DNA from: Planococcus citri
Lineage: Eukaryota > Arthropoda > Insecta > Hemiptera > Pseudococcidae
Length of the DNA stretch: 64,000 nt
Assembly: GCF_950023065.1 (NCBI RefSeq)
Contig: NC_088679.1
Coordinates: forward strand, 3,596,001-3,660,000
Reading direction: 5' to 3'
Positions within the stretch are counted from its first letter, which is position 1. Every line of letters begins with the position of its first letter. Made by a program: the position numbers and the translations under genes. Under the pieces are notes generated by a model, which was not told the DNA's origin, did not search any database, and saw only the letters and a list, made by a program, of their open reading frames with translations. Shown here one piece after another: positions 36,548 through 48,022 of this stretch.

Positions 36548-37770
36548 TAAACCATATTTTTATTGATGATTTTCTAAAATGCAATCCTTCCAGTTATGTC
36601 CAACAAAGTACATGTGAATTTGCACAAGCTGATTTTTTCATCAGCGATTTTGGATTTAAAAAAAAATTGAAAATCAAAAAGTCAGTTCAGCCAGCTGCAA
36701 TTTTGTTTATGAAGCTTTCCAACCGTGCTTTTTTCAAAAACTGCGATCCCGTTAAAATCGAAGGCGGATACCTCGAGTAATTCCTTCGTGAGTTTCATTT
36801 GTATGTACTTTTTAATTGTATCATTTCAAAACTGGGAAGTTTGAAAATCTGCTGGACACTCCACAATGTATTTCAAAACCATTACCAATCATCGGTTCAA
36901 TAAATCAAATATGTATATGACAGAAAAGGCAACTTTTCATAATTTTTACTCCATTTTGATCAATGTTCAGTTCATTATGGAAAATGACCTACATTTTGAA
37001 TTCTCAACAGGTTGTCCAAAATCTAAAAATTAAATTCAGCTTTTAAGATTTCACCCGATGGATGCTCTTTCAATTCTTTCCTGTCTAATCTGTAAATTTT
37101 TCTGATGTTTGAGATACCCTTTTTATTGGATTGGAATTTAAATGTTCTCGAATAAATTCGCCCAGAATTTTCGCCTTTCGTGAGAGCTTCAGCTAAAAAA
37201 TTTTCTCAACACACGTCTTAAATTCTGTTTTGGAAATAATCTCCTATTATTCTCACTGAATAAGTGAGTACAAAATTTTTGAATGGTTAAAAATTCGCTA
37301 AAAATCGAAAAATCAATTTGGGCTGCTGAAATTTTTGTTAAGGGGGTTTCAGACAATACTCTTTTCAAAAATTGTGGTCCCGTTAAAATCGGAGGTGGAC
37401 ACTTCGAGAGGTTCCCTGACCCGAAATAAAACTCCAACAAAAATATCCACCTGTTTGACCGACAAACTACATTCGATGTATTTAATTACATAAATAATAT
37501 ACCTAACTAATTTTTATTTTATTTTGTTTCTTACACATACTTGAGCAGGTATAATCGAAACTAAAACTGCGAATTTTTTTCTTTATTCGAGGAAGAATTT
37601 AAAAAAAAAAAAAAATACAAACCTACACGAGTACAGGTAACTGCTCGATGGTAGAAAACATTTCGTCGCAACTGGAATTTAATTTACCTACGTTTTATAG
37701 CCGACGGAGATGTTTAGTCGTTTTTTAAAAAGACAAAACCTCTCTTCCACACCCCGATCCCTGTCGTTCG
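36548..37770. other. AT-rich tract with repeat fragments
   Basis: Phrases such as 'gatcccgttaaaatcg.agg.ggatac..cgag' (36747) and 'gtcccgttaaaatcggaggtggacacttcgag' (37377) repeat about 630 bp apart and also resemble 35840-35890. A satellite-like 'tctgctggacactcca' fragment lies near 36848. No gene. From 37460 the texture changes to single-copy. Confidence 0.4.
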
Positions 37771-37779
37771 GATTCGGAA

Positions 37780-37813
37780 GGGACGTGCTAGATTCACCGA
37801 CTCCCAGTCCAAA
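37780..37813 (+). repeat. MULE left terminal inverted repeat
   Basis: Starts GGGACGTGCTAGATTCACCG and ends at the AAA at 37813. The first 20 bp match the other end except at positions 4 (A against T) and 11 (A against G). A third mismatch lies at position 26. Confidence 0.93.
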
Positions 37814-38007
37814 CATGAAATGAATCAGTCAGTCGTTCAATACTTCAAATCATCATCATTCTTCACTCGTAATCTCTTAACATCTTTACATTTTCGTATT
37901 TTTTTCTAAAATTTTCCAGCTTCCTGTAACACTGACTGTGTAATTATTGATTGAAATTTAATTGTTTCGGAAAAGAAAATTATAAACAATAATTCAGTTA
38001 GAGCAAT

Positions 38008-38013
38008 TTTATT
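38008..38013 (-). promoter_or_regulatory. Candidate polyadenylation signal of the MULE gene
   Basis: AATAAA on the minus strand, about 185 bp beyond the last possible stop codon (38197) and inside the element. It is the only canonical signal I noticed at a sensible distance. Confidence 0.45.
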
Positions 38014-38196
38014 TTTAAAAAATCAATGAAAAACACAAAAAGTTCCCAACAGTAAAAACTAGCAATAGCACACAAGTTACAATAATTAAAGCAACAAGTA
38101 ACAGGAACACGATTAAGTATAAAAATCAAGCAAACATAAAAAATTTAAAGAAAAATACAAATAGTTAATCATTAAGAAATAATAACCAAGAAGGGG

Positions 38197-38598
38197 TTAG
38201 AAAGTTGATTCCTTAGCTGCTTTAGCTCGTTTTTTGGGTCTTGGCAAGTCCAAAAAATTATCATTACGGTTTACATTAGGTAATAAAGGAATGTTCTCGT
38301 CATACTGAATGTAGTTATCCATAAAATTAAGTACATCTGATAATTTTCGTTTAAAAGTTACATTTCCAGCATTAGGACGTAAAAGAAAAGAGCGGTCATA
38401 AACATTTTTGATTAATTCTCGAATTTCGGAAAGAGGTACAGACTCTTCAATTGAGCCCAACGATCCTGATGGTGGAGCAACTACAGTTGTTGTTGTTTCA
38501 TCATCAGGATTACTGGATTCGAGAACAGAATTAGAAACCACTGAAACTGATCCGGAAACAACAGCAGTTGTTCCACCATCAGTTTCCCAGGGTTCATT
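38197..38598 (-). CDS. In-frame C-terminal extension of the MULE transposase after a UAG
   Basis: After the UAG at 38599-38601 the same frame stays open for 133 codons, to a stop at 38197-38199. The stretch starts with a Ser/Thr/Val-rich, partly repetitive linker (two related blocks ending in SGS). It continues with a predicted helical segment around EIRELIKNVYDRS and ends in a basic cluster (RPKKRAKAAK) that looks like a nuclear localisation signal. This does not look like chance read-out. It may be the real C terminus of the transposase cut off by a nonsense mutation, or be reached by readthrough or an unrecognised splice. The base after UAG is A, which is not a favoured readthrough context. 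Confidence 0.6.
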   Translation of the reverse strand, partial: NEPWETDGGTTAVVSGSVSVVSNSVLESSNPDDETTTTVVAPPSGSLGSIEESVPLSEIRELIKNVYDRSFLLRPNAGNVTFKRKLSDVLNFMDNYIQYDENIPLLPNVNRNDNFLDLPRPKKRAKAAKESTF

Positions 38599-40882
38599 CT
38601 AAAAATCTGTCCTAAAGATAGAGTATTCAGGATCAATAGATAGGAACGGACTGTTTCGATAATTAGAAGGCAGATCATTGAAGGAGTAATCGGTAACATA
38701 CAACATAACAGCACATAAATGTTTGCATGGAAATCGATACCTAAAGAAATCATCACAAGTACACTTAGGTTTAGTAAAATCTACATAATAATGCACATTT
38801 TTCGCTTCGCTTTTAACAAGGAACACAGTTTTTACATCATTATTTAAAGTAAGAATAGAATGTCTAGAATAAACACTTCGTGCAGTTACATATCTTTGAT
38901 AAACATGACGAATAAAAAAGGATGGTCTATCATAGAGAAATTCTGGAATCACAGTATTGTACTGCTTATATTTCGAGTCGAGGCAATCGTTATTTTCCAC
39001 GTAAGTTTTAAAAGCATCATCGAGAAATTCGTTCATAATGACATCTAGAACGCCACATAGAGATTTATCAATATGCGAATTCAAATAGAAATGTTTTAGC
39101 ACTTTGTGCTGTGTTTCGATCCCGTTGTTCGTGTTTATTATGAATAAATATTCGTCATCAAAAAATGCTTTTGTCCATTTCTCCTTAACAGGTAGCCAAG
39201 TTGAATTGAAGTATCTTTGGACTTTAGGATTATTTTGCCAGGCTTCGGAAGAACGCATAGTCGATTCAATATAACAAAATTCATCGTTGCTTCTAGCATC
39301 CGCTAGTTTTCGAAAAAAACTCAGCAAAATATTCTTCTCGTCGATGTTTGAGATATTATCTTTTTTTGAGAACCAACGTACCCAGGCTTGTTGCCTGTGA
39401 AAATCGCAGATGTACACCGGAAGATGAAAACATGCCGTAATTGCATTAATTTCGGCATCACTATAATCGGTAATGAAGTACTTGGGTTTCCACTCAGCAT
39501 TCCACTGCTTGAAGATTTCTAATGCTTCCTGGATTGAATCAGATGTTTCCCACTGAACTACGAATACACCCACGATGATATAGCTGACATTTGTTTTCAC
39601 AACAATACTGAACAACGGAAGAGAATACTTCGTAGTTTTATAAGTTGAATCGATCAGCACAATTTCGCCATATCTTTTCATTAAATCTCGTTGCCACTTC
39701 GTCTGATAACAAAACAGAAACGACTGCGGTGTTCCTTCTTCTTCTTTGTGAGCTCTAAAGAAATATTTATTCTCGGGATACTCATTTTTCCAAGCTTCGA
39801 CTTTGAGACCTAATGCAACTTGATCTATTTTACTCTGTTTGCTCGCGTAATAGTATTTCAGTACATGATTACGGATAATTTTTTTTGATGGAAAAAACGC
39901 TCGAGCATGATTAGATACCTCAGTTCCGATGTTATTTTTAACCCAGGCTTTTAGCATAACTTTAATAGTATGTATACTTCGAATTCCGTTTTGCACCAAC
40001 TTTTGAATCTCAGCTTTCAGACCAGAATTTAATTCTTGATTCATGAAGTTCGTCCATACTGAGTGGGAATGTTCTTTGGCAGTACTAAACGAAATATGGT
40101 GGAATGTTTCAGTAATTACTTGCGATTCAGCTGCGGCGTTACTCAGCTGCTGTTTCAAACGTTTCATAATCTGTAAAATAATCACCGATGTAATGTATTG
40201 AACAGTTCATACAGTACGTAGCTACGTACATACAGATACAAGACACAATTTTTACCTCAAGCTTTTCGTGTTTCAAACTTCGTGTTTCTTTTATAGTATA
40301 TTCAGACTCCGAATATGTTTTTATAGTGACAATTTTCATAGTGGCGTTACATCCCAGTTTCTTAGTTGGTTGTAAACGAAATCGGGTTGACTTTCCCACA
40401 GGATGGCCATTCTACACAAAATAAAATAATATTCAAATCGAAGTACCTATAATTAAGTACATAGTGTTGAATAACGAAACAGTAACATATGTACATACCA
40501 TTGTAGAACTTTCTCCTTTATTTGATTTATAATATTTTGGGCCATTTGCACAGTGTAGTACGGAATTCTTTGAAATTTGAAAAGGATTACCAAAATATGG
40601 AATTAACTTTGAACTCCAACAAATTCTGCTGATTTCTTGCTTATAAACTGAAAAATAATTTTGTAAATTTATAGCTAATCATGCTTCTATGAAGTGTGTA
40701 GTGTTGCGTGCCAACTTACTTTCCGAGTTCCGAGTTGAAAACTGAAACCCATGTTGTTGTATAAGATTTTCAAACTGCTGGAAATTTTTTTCAGGAATAA
40801 CGATATTGTAAAAGTTATCATTTTTTTCAAAATTGGTCGATAATGACCTCAATGAGTTTTCAAAATCCGCCAATGAAGGCAT
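38599..40882 (-). CDS. MULE transposase with SWIM zinc finger (four exons)
   Basis: This encodes a DNA transposase that should bind the element's ends in the nucleus and catalyse cut-and-paste transposition. The exons are 40720-40882, 40499-40647, 40256-40411 and 38599-40170. The introns are 72, 87 and 85 bp, each GT-AG (GTAAGT, GTATGT, GTAAAA donors; acceptors with T-rich tracts), and all junctions keep frame to give 679 codons. The start is the first ATG of exon 1. An N-terminal region with Cys/His (HCANGPKYY...KKLGCNATM) resembles the FAR1/CaRF-like DNA-binding fold of MULEs. The catalytic triad fits D330 (VLIDST), D391 (FITDYSD) and E508 (NGIETQ), with the C411-x2-H414 motif between them. 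A SWIM finger CxC...CxH lies at about C626, C628, C638 and H640. The frame ends at UAG; see the extension at 38197-38598. Domesticated relatives exist, but the TIRs and target duplication show this is a transposon. Confidence 0.9.
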
Positions 40883-41052
40883 TTTGAATTAAAATTAAAA
40901 CACATACGACGCATTCATTAAAACCACTAGTAACACACATTATTTTTGGCGGTAAGTATCATTCATTATCATTTTTTTTATCAATCAACACTCAGTGGGT
41001 GAGTTGAATCGAAGAGAAATGAACAGAATCGGAATCTAAGCGAATCGACTCT

Positions 41053-41086
41053 TTTGGACTAGGAGTCGGTGAATCCAGCACGACCC
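41053..41086 (-). repeat. MULE right terminal inverted repeat
   Basis: On the plus strand it runs from TTTGGACTAGGAGTCGGTGA to CACGACCC at 41086. GATTCGGAA follows at once, completing the target-site duplication. Confidence 0.93.
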
Positions 41087-41095
41087 GATTCGGAA

Positions 41096-41983
41096 TGGTC
41101 GAATAGATTCATTGAAGCGTGTACCCTTTTTATAAAAATAATACCGCGAGTCAATGGGAAGATTAATTTAGTTTGCGGCGGAGACGCGAGTCGAGATTTA
41201 AAAGTAGAAATAGTTTCTGTATACTTTTCGGTGTTTTCTTTTCGTTACAGCGGTTTTTGTTAAAAGCTCGAAAACAACGTTGCAAATTATGCTGAAAAGC
41301 GAATCTCGTATACTCTCGTATTTAGCTGCAGATAAAAAAACAACTCGCCGATTTCATTGTATAGTACAACGAGTATTTTACAATGTATTTAATCTTCGCT
41401 AATGGATTATACTCTCTATTTTGGAAAGTGCGAACTTGGCGATTTTCATTTTTCTTTTCCGCAGTCAACTTTCGAGGTCGGGGCGGCGCGACGAGTCACG
41501 ATTTATCGGTAATTTACGCACGCGGCGCGGTTTATGTGTACTTCGAAAGCTCTTGGTACGACCTTGCTCTTCTTGGTGCTTGTAGAGCTATACTCTTCTT
41601 ATATGTATTATTTGCTCGACTTTGGCCGAGTGATTAGTGATGGTTGAGTAGGCGAGTTAACAGCAGCGGTGCTCGTATTTTGTGTCGGTGGCAGCAACCT
41701 TCTTGACTAAATGTTTACTGGCGATGGTTTTTGAGGTTTTGTTTTTACGAAAAGTACGATTAAGCGATGAAATTTTCAGCATTATCGATGGTAAACGTGA
41801 TTTGATCAGATATTAATCGGTTTGCCTCAATTCGATTTTTCAAAAAAAAAAAAAGGGTAACGGTTTTTTCTGCTTGGTAGGGGGGGGGGGAGAAAAGGTG
41901 GCCGGTGAAGTGATACCTTGAAAAAAAAATTGGGAAAACTCCTTTTATAAATCCAGTGAACTGATCTTGAATATTAACACCCT
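41096..41983. other. Apparently single-copy island
   Basis: CpG-rich patches (for example 41480-41540) with CTCGTA strings. There is an A run near 41849-41860 and a G run near 41881-41890. No exon can be supported. The sequence on both sides of the MULE has the same texture, consistent with insertion into unique DNA. Confidence 0.35.
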
Positions 41984-43876
41984 TAGTCCGGCATATCACA
42001 ATAGGAGTAATTGCACCCCCCGACGATCCTCCGGGACAACTTTTTTCTTAAAGGAGACATCCTAAGGAACATTTTAAAGCAAACTTGCCCAAAAAAAAGT
42101 TTGTCTTTACTTACAAAATGGCGGCCATTTTGATTGACAGGTCAGCCGAAATCGCAGATTTTGCGTATTAACATAGGACTTGCACGAACTTTTTCATACT
42201 TTACAAAGGTAGATCGAAAGATCATGCAAAAATTTATCACCTGTCAAAATTTCAAGTGCTAAAGTGCGTTTTTGATTTTTGGTGAATTTTTAAAAATCGA
42301 ATTTAGGCCAAAAATGAGGGAAAAAATCAAAATTTTACCAAATTGACCGAGAAAGCTGAAATTTGGGATATACCCTATTTTCGACATGCCAAATCGATTG
42401 GAAACGGTTTCAACCCGTTTCGAGCAGTTCTGGAGCCTAAAGCAGATTTTTGAAACTCGAAATTCCCACAAAATTCTATCAAATTGGAGCTGTAAAGCTA
42501 AAATTTATTCTAAAAACTAATTTCAATACGCTACAAAGTATTGCAGGTGAATTTCAAGTTATTTTAGAGCCTCCGGCGACTTTTTTGAAGATTTCTGGAC
42601 CCTCCAGCAGATTTTTAAAACTCGAAATTCCCATAAAATATCATCAAATCGAGATGGAAATCTGAAATTTACTCTTCACTCCAATTTTAACACCCTCTGA
42701 AGACGACTTCAGGTGGGTTCAAGTCATTTTAGGGCCTCCAGCAACTTTTTTGAAAATTACTGGGGCCTCCAGTAGATTTTTGAAACTTGAAATTTCCCCA
42801 ACATTAATTTATCAAATGAAGTTGGCAAGCTGAAATTTACTTCGCAGACTGCATGGTGGTTTCATATGGTTTCGAAGCTTCCAGCTACTTTTAGGAAATT
42901 TCAAATTTCCAACAAAACGTCATACAACCTTTCAAAAAGTTGCTGGAGGCTCCAAAACGACTTGAAATTCACCAGCAGTCAACTTCATAGCGTATTGAAA
43001 TTAGTTTGCAGAATGAATTTCGACTCTCCATCTTAGTTTGATGATAATTTGGGGAAATTTCAAGCTTTAAAAATCTACTGGAGGCTTCAGTAATTTTCAA
43101 AAAAAGCCGCTGGAGGCCCTAAAATTTCTTGTGCCCACCTGAAGTCGTCTTCAGAGGGTGTTAAAATTGGAGTGAAGAGTAAATTTCAGATTTCCATCTC
43201 GATTTGATGAAATTTTGTGAAATTTTATAGTTTCAAAAATCTGTTGGAGGCTTCAGGAATTTTCAAAAAGTCGCTGGAGGATCCAAAACGACTTGAAATT
43301 CACCTGCAATACTTCGTAGCGTATTGAAATTAGTTTTTAGAATAAATTTTAGCTTTACAGCTCCAATTTGATAGAATTTTGTGGGAATTTCGAGTTTCAA
43401 AAATCTGCTGGAGGCTTCAGAACTGCTCAAAACGGGTTGAAACCGTTTCCAATCTATTTGGCATGTCGAAAATAGGGTATATTCCAAATTTCAGCTTTCT
43501 TGGTCAATTTGGTAAAATTTTGATTTTTTTATTCCCTCATTTTTGGCCTAAATTCGATTTTTAAAAATTCACCAAAAATCAAAAACGCACTTTAGCACTT
43601 GAAATTTTGACAGGTGATAAATTTTTGCATGATCTTTCGATCTACCTTTGTAAAGTTTGAAAAAGTTCGTGCAAGTCCTATGTTAAAACGCAAAATCTGC
43701 GATTTCGGCTGACCTGTCAATCAAAATGGCCGCCATTTTGTAATTAAAGCCAACTTTTTTTTTTGGCAAGTTTGCTTTAAAATGTTCCTTAGGATGTCCC
43801 CTTTAAGAAAAAAGTTGTCCCGGAGGATCGGCGGGGGGGGGGGGTGCAATTACTCATATTGCCATATGCCGGACTA
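41984..43876. mobile_element. Full-length 1.9-kb foldback element, TSD CCT
   Basis: Starts TAGTCCGGCATAT at 41984, ends ATATGCCGGACTA at 43876, and is flanked by CCT on both sides (41981-41983 and 43877-43879). Position x pairs with about 85860-x: the C-run/GATCCTCC block, the 17-bp dyads (42115-42131 and 43723-43739), 'gacaggtgataaatttttgc' and the first satellite units appear in both arms. The arms extend at least 740 bp each. The centre consists of further GGAGGCTCC units of about 165 bp. No transposase is present. Taken with the copy at 58393-60292, which has the same size and layout, this defines the full-length form. Confidence 0.88.
42115..42131. promoter_or_regulatory. Conserved 17-bp dyad in the foldback arm (YY1/Pho-like)
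   Basis: AAAATGGCGGCCATTTT is a perfect dyad. Each half, AAAATGGCGGC, matches the known YY1/Pleiohomeotic core (ATGGCGGC type). Identical dyads sit at 11404, 14366, 29023, 32346, 36406, 43723, 58192 and 58524, with one decayed copy at 60145. Protein binding is an inference from sequence only. Confidence 0.5.
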
Positions 43877-43879
43877 CCT

Positions 43880-44994
43880 CTTGTGCCTTTCTTAGCCCAA
43901 TCACGAGCAAAATTATTCTGCCGCAACGAGTAAATTTTAAGCACCCCTGAAATGTCTCAACTCTACAATCCTACCAAACATCAATACACATTGTTGAACG
44001 CCAAATTACGCTTTATATACCGAGATTTAATACTCTAATAATTCCTTCGCTCGAATATAAATGATCTGTGCGAACCACCACCGCACCACCGCAGCAGGTA
44101 TTCTGCTACATAAGTTATTACTTGCCTTTCTGTTTATTTTTCTTTACGTTTTCCTCTACTACAGTACCTACTCTCTTATAGGTACCTGTGAAATCTGTTG
44201 CTTTATTTTTTTCCTCAGCGCGTAAGACGCGAAATAGGTAGTAGGTACTATACACAAGTACACGCGAAAACTTTAGCTTTTAGGTAAATTGAAAAATTCT
44301 CATTGAAGTTCGAATCAACGTCGCGTATTTACGAGTTGAGATTTTTTAATGGAGTCGTTTTTACGTCAACAAAAATGAATACAGCGCGATCCGCAGTATA
44401 CGAAGAAGCGAAATCGAGGACAGTTTTTTTTTTCTCTTTCTCCGCCATAAATTATATTATCGTGTTTCTCGCATTCTTACTCTCTCTCTTTCTTTCTTCG
44501 CGCATTTCTTTCTGTGAAATTCTAGTAACGAAAATTTCATCAACGCAAATTAATTCATTGTAAAAAGCAAGAATAGAGATCTACAGAAGGAGTGAAAAGC
44601 GCGCCAATTCAATCTGATTCGCGAGAATTAATTTATAACGCGCAATTTAACTCTTTATAGTTGAAAACAAGTAAGTTAAATCAGGCTATTTGTAAATACA
44701 CGAACGAAATTCACTATACCTATATCAAAGAGTAGAGATAGTCGAATGCGAGCGTTTAATTTACCAAATTTATTTGGCGGTAATCGTTTCCGTAGTAGCT
44801 GAATGTAGTAATTTCGTAATATTGCCAGATACCTATAGACCTAAACACAGATTCCACCCTATGTGCGTTTATACCTATTCCTACGATGAGTAGTTTAAAC
44901 TTTCAACATGCATCGGTAGGTACGATTCGAATCAATATTTACACTTCTTCTTCTTTGAGCAGTAATCGCACATAGTAACTAACCTAAGTGGACT
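43880..44994. other. Apparently single-copy island
   Basis: CpG-containing sequence with TACCTAC/GTAGGTA strings and a pyrimidine-rich patch near 44424-44510. The 86-codon frame at 44303-44563 has no recognisable motif. Confidence 0.35.
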
Positions 44995-44997
44995 GCT

Positions 44998-45167
44998 ACA
45001 TAAGCGGCAACTCGGCAACTTAGCAACTTCGTTTCGCGTCAGTGGAACGAAAATGATAAGAAGTTGCTCGGTTATTGGCTGGAACTAGCAACCAAATCAA
45101 AATTTTTTGATTTGGTTGCCAAGTTGCCAGTTGCTGGTTGCTAGTTGCCGCTTATGTAGCAGTCCAC
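44998..45167. mobile_element. 170-bp MITE, TSD TAA (PIF/Harbinger-like)
   Basis: Inverted ends GTGGACTGCTACATAAGCGG (44998 onward) and its complement ending at 45167 extend to about 24 bp. They are flanked by TAA on both sides (44995-44997 and 45168-45170). A TAA/TTA 3-bp target and the small size are typical of Tourist-type MITEs of the PIF/Harbinger group. Inside, GCAACT/AGTTGC phrases repeat and a perfect 'aaatcaaaa/ttttgattt' hairpin lies near 45094-45117. No coding capacity. Confidence 0.82.
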
Positions 45168-47694
45168 TAATAGATACCTACTGATGCGTTCAACAAAAAA
45201 TTTTTGAACGGGGTTTTATTCTCCAGGGTACGTATTTCCACGTCAATTCGACCAAGAAGTGGTGAAGAGGGGGGGGGGTTGGCAATTTTTTTGAAATTCT
45301 TCCTGTGGAAAGACCTGTCGAAGGGATGACCAATGGAGCAAATCGCAGCCCTGTAGCCCTTTTTTAAAGGCTGCTAGAGGTTGTCAAAGTTTTCGGTGAA
45401 CTTAAAATATCATCCATTTCAGCAGTTCATTACTCGATAACCGCGATACGTACCTACCCAAATTAAACTTTTTCCAATAGTTAGGGGTTTTGAAAATCTT
45501 TTTGGTGATATAATAAAAATCAGTGTTGCCACTTTTATTATACGAAAAATTAGCTCGAAAAGTTTCAAAACATAGTTTTCATATCGTTTCGAATCTCAAA
45601 AATTCTAAAAAATATAATATATATGGACAACTTTTCTTGCTGAACAACATATTGAAAAATTGGGATGGCATTATTTCGTAGTGTTGATTTTAAAAATTGA
45701 AAGTTTGCGAAAAAATGTGATTTTTTGATTCAAAACATGAAAAAAAGTTTTGATCAGTGAAGTTGATCCATTTGATCTTCATTTTTACATTATCTGTTGA
45801 AAAAGTTGAAAAAACCCCTTTCACTCCATGAAATAAACTCATCACAAAAAATCTAAATTTTGAAAAAATTCTAGTAATAAACGAATTTTAATTTTTTTTG
45901 CTATGAGTGTAATTTTTATCAACTATTTCATGAAATACCCCGATTAGCGCAGTGGCAATTATTTTTGTCATTTTTACTGCCACATTGGCATTTTCGAGTA
46001 TAAAATTGGCACCTACGAAATAGAAAATGAAGGTAAGAGAAAATTGCCACGGAAATGTCAAAACATTGCCACGTATTTTATTTGCGCATGCGCATTTTGC
46101 TGTGGTTGGCAATAAATTGTCAAAAAATTGGCGATAACTTCCTTAGAAGAACATTGTCAACATTTTGACAATTTTTTGCCAATATCAGCATCATGCGCTT
46201 GCGCAAGACATTACAGATGCTATTTTTTTTTTTTTTTACAATTCAGTTGAAGCGCTACAAAAATTCAAGTGTATGTTTCAGTGCTCAAAATTTTGAGGCT
46301 TTCATTGAAATAATTACTTAGTATATTTTGGTGGTTTCAAAGTTTAAAATTAAACTAAAATCATAAGTACTAGAATGGATTTTTTTAGAATCCAATTAAA
46401 AATTAGAATTTTTCATTATTTTTAAATTGATTTTTTTGGTTTTTACTATAGTTTTTCTTTCAAAGTAGGTACCTATTTCAATTTTTTCCCAATTTCAAAA
46501 AAAAATCACCACACTCAGCCAAATTCTGTAAAAAAAAAAGCAAAAACAAAAAAGAACAAATGCGAAATATTTTGCGAGGTAGGTACCTATTTTATAATAT
46601 TTTTAAATTCACGACAATCACTGAAATTGAAAAAAAAAAAAACGGAAAAGAAAGGTCAATTTTTAACCAAAAAAGTCCCCCTCCCCAAAAAAGGTGCTTT
46701 TTTTGAACTTTCTGAAAAAAAGTTCTCCACAGTCATTGCCAATTTCGAAAAGGAAACAGTTTAATTTAAAATAATATTTGAACCGAATTATCAAAAAAAT
46801 CTAAGCAGAATAATTTTTAGAACAAAAATTCTGAAGCTAAATTCAAAAATATGTACTTACTTAATTTTTGAAAAAATTACTGCAAGCAGCCACTTAAATT
46901 TCGAAACCCCCCCCCACCCACAAAAAGTTTTAATTTCAATACCTAGCACCTAATTCTAATTTAAAAATTTTTGAGAATAGGCTGACCACGAAACATGAAA
47001 ACATTATAATAAAAATTGATACTTAAGTATGACTGAAAATATGCCATTAAAAAAAGTGGGAACTCAAGTAACTGTTTAGGAAAACATATTTTTGTTTATT
47101 TTTAATTTTTTTATTCTACAGTAATAAATAAAAAGATAGGTAGATAATAGATTTAAAATTGTTTGAAAACAATTAAAATTGTATCAGTAACTTATTTTTT
47201 TAACCAATTAGGTATTTTGAAAATATTTTTTCAATTTTATACAATTTTTAAAAAAATTAATACAAAATGAAAATTCTGAATGTGTACCTATGTGGATTGA
47301 AAAAAATTGCAGTGAAACCAAAAATTGTAAAGCTGAACTCGGATATTTTTAAAATTTCATTTTACAAAATAATTTCTTCCAAATCAATGAAAATAAAAAA
47401 GTCAATTCACAAAATTTATTCAAAAAATTAAAAAAAATAATTTCAATTTAATTGATAAGTATTACTTAATTTTTTTAAATTGATTTTCTTATTTTTATTT
47501 TATTTCTCAAAATTTCTGAATTTAGATTAAAAATTTTTGGTTCTACTAAAATTTAAAAAAATCCACTTCACGGAATTTTTTACAACAAAAAACATTCATA
47601 AATTTTTTTGACATAGGTAGCCTAAATCAAAGCAATTAATAACAGGAGCCTGCAAGCAAATTATAAGAATTCATTTTATACCCAATCCTCCTTG

Positions 47695-47772
47695 TAGCAT
47701 TGGTAGCTGTAGGGTTAGACGTAGGGTTTTAGGTGCAGGAGAACACAGGTTCGAACCCCCCGTGGGTCAGGA
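47695..47772 (+). repeat. tRNA-like (SINE head) segment
   Basis: GTAGCATTGGTAGC-type sequence (A-box-like, about 47695-47715) is followed about 40 bp later by a perfect B-box, GGTTCGAACCC (47750-47760). The segment does not fold into a convincing cloverleaf acceptor stem, so I read it as a tRNA-derived SINE head or decayed tRNA pseudogene inside the CCC element. Confidence 0.45.
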
Positions 47773-47928
47773 AATTTTAGTAATATGTTATAGGTAGGAA
47801 AAATGAAACCCCATGGAAAGGTGCCTCTACTGCAGTCAAAAAGCAAAAACAAGCAACCCTTCCCTTCATTTTTGATTTTTGAAATTTAAAATTCAAAAAT
47901 GTAACTGTTATTTTGAGAATAAGAGTAA

Positions 47929-48022
47929 TTGGCAGAAATATTGCCTCTGTTGGCAATTAGTTGGAAAAATGAAATGTACGTAATTGACAGAAATATTGCC
48001 TCTGTTGGCAATTAGTTGGCAA
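47929..48022 (+). repeat. Direct duplication with TTGGCAATTAGTTGG
   Basis: Two direct copies of about 38 bp, about 58 bp apart. Each reads 'ttg(g/a)cagaaatattgcctc' followed by 'tgttggcaattagttgg'. They lie in the subterminal part of the CCC element and add to its set of TGGCAAT sites. Confidence 0.85.

Larger units (their letters stand above)
37780..41086 (-). mobile_element. Complete Mutator-like (MULE) DNA transposon, 3,307 bp
   Basis: The ends are 34-bp inverted repeats (37780-37813 and 41053-41086; 31 of 34 positions match), directly flanked by the 9-bp duplication GATTCGGAA at 37771-37779 and 41087-41095. A 9-bp duplication is typical of the Mutator superfamily. The interior holds one four-exon transposase gene on the minus strand and no other insertions. 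The perfect target duplication, intact splice sites and a single problem codon suggest a fairly recent insertion. Whether it can move depends on the UAG at 38599. Confidence 0.93.

Noticed and set aside
38408..38602. Plus-strand frame rich in Thr/Glu/Val opposite the MULE tail
   Set aside because: It is the shadow of the minus-strand Ser/Thr/Val-rich tail. The minus strand belongs to the transposase frame and carries the basic end.
47695..47772. Functional tRNA gene with a perfect B-box
   Set aside because: No complementary acceptor stem and no clear anticodon arm. It lies inside a transposable element, so a SINE head or pseudogene is more likely.
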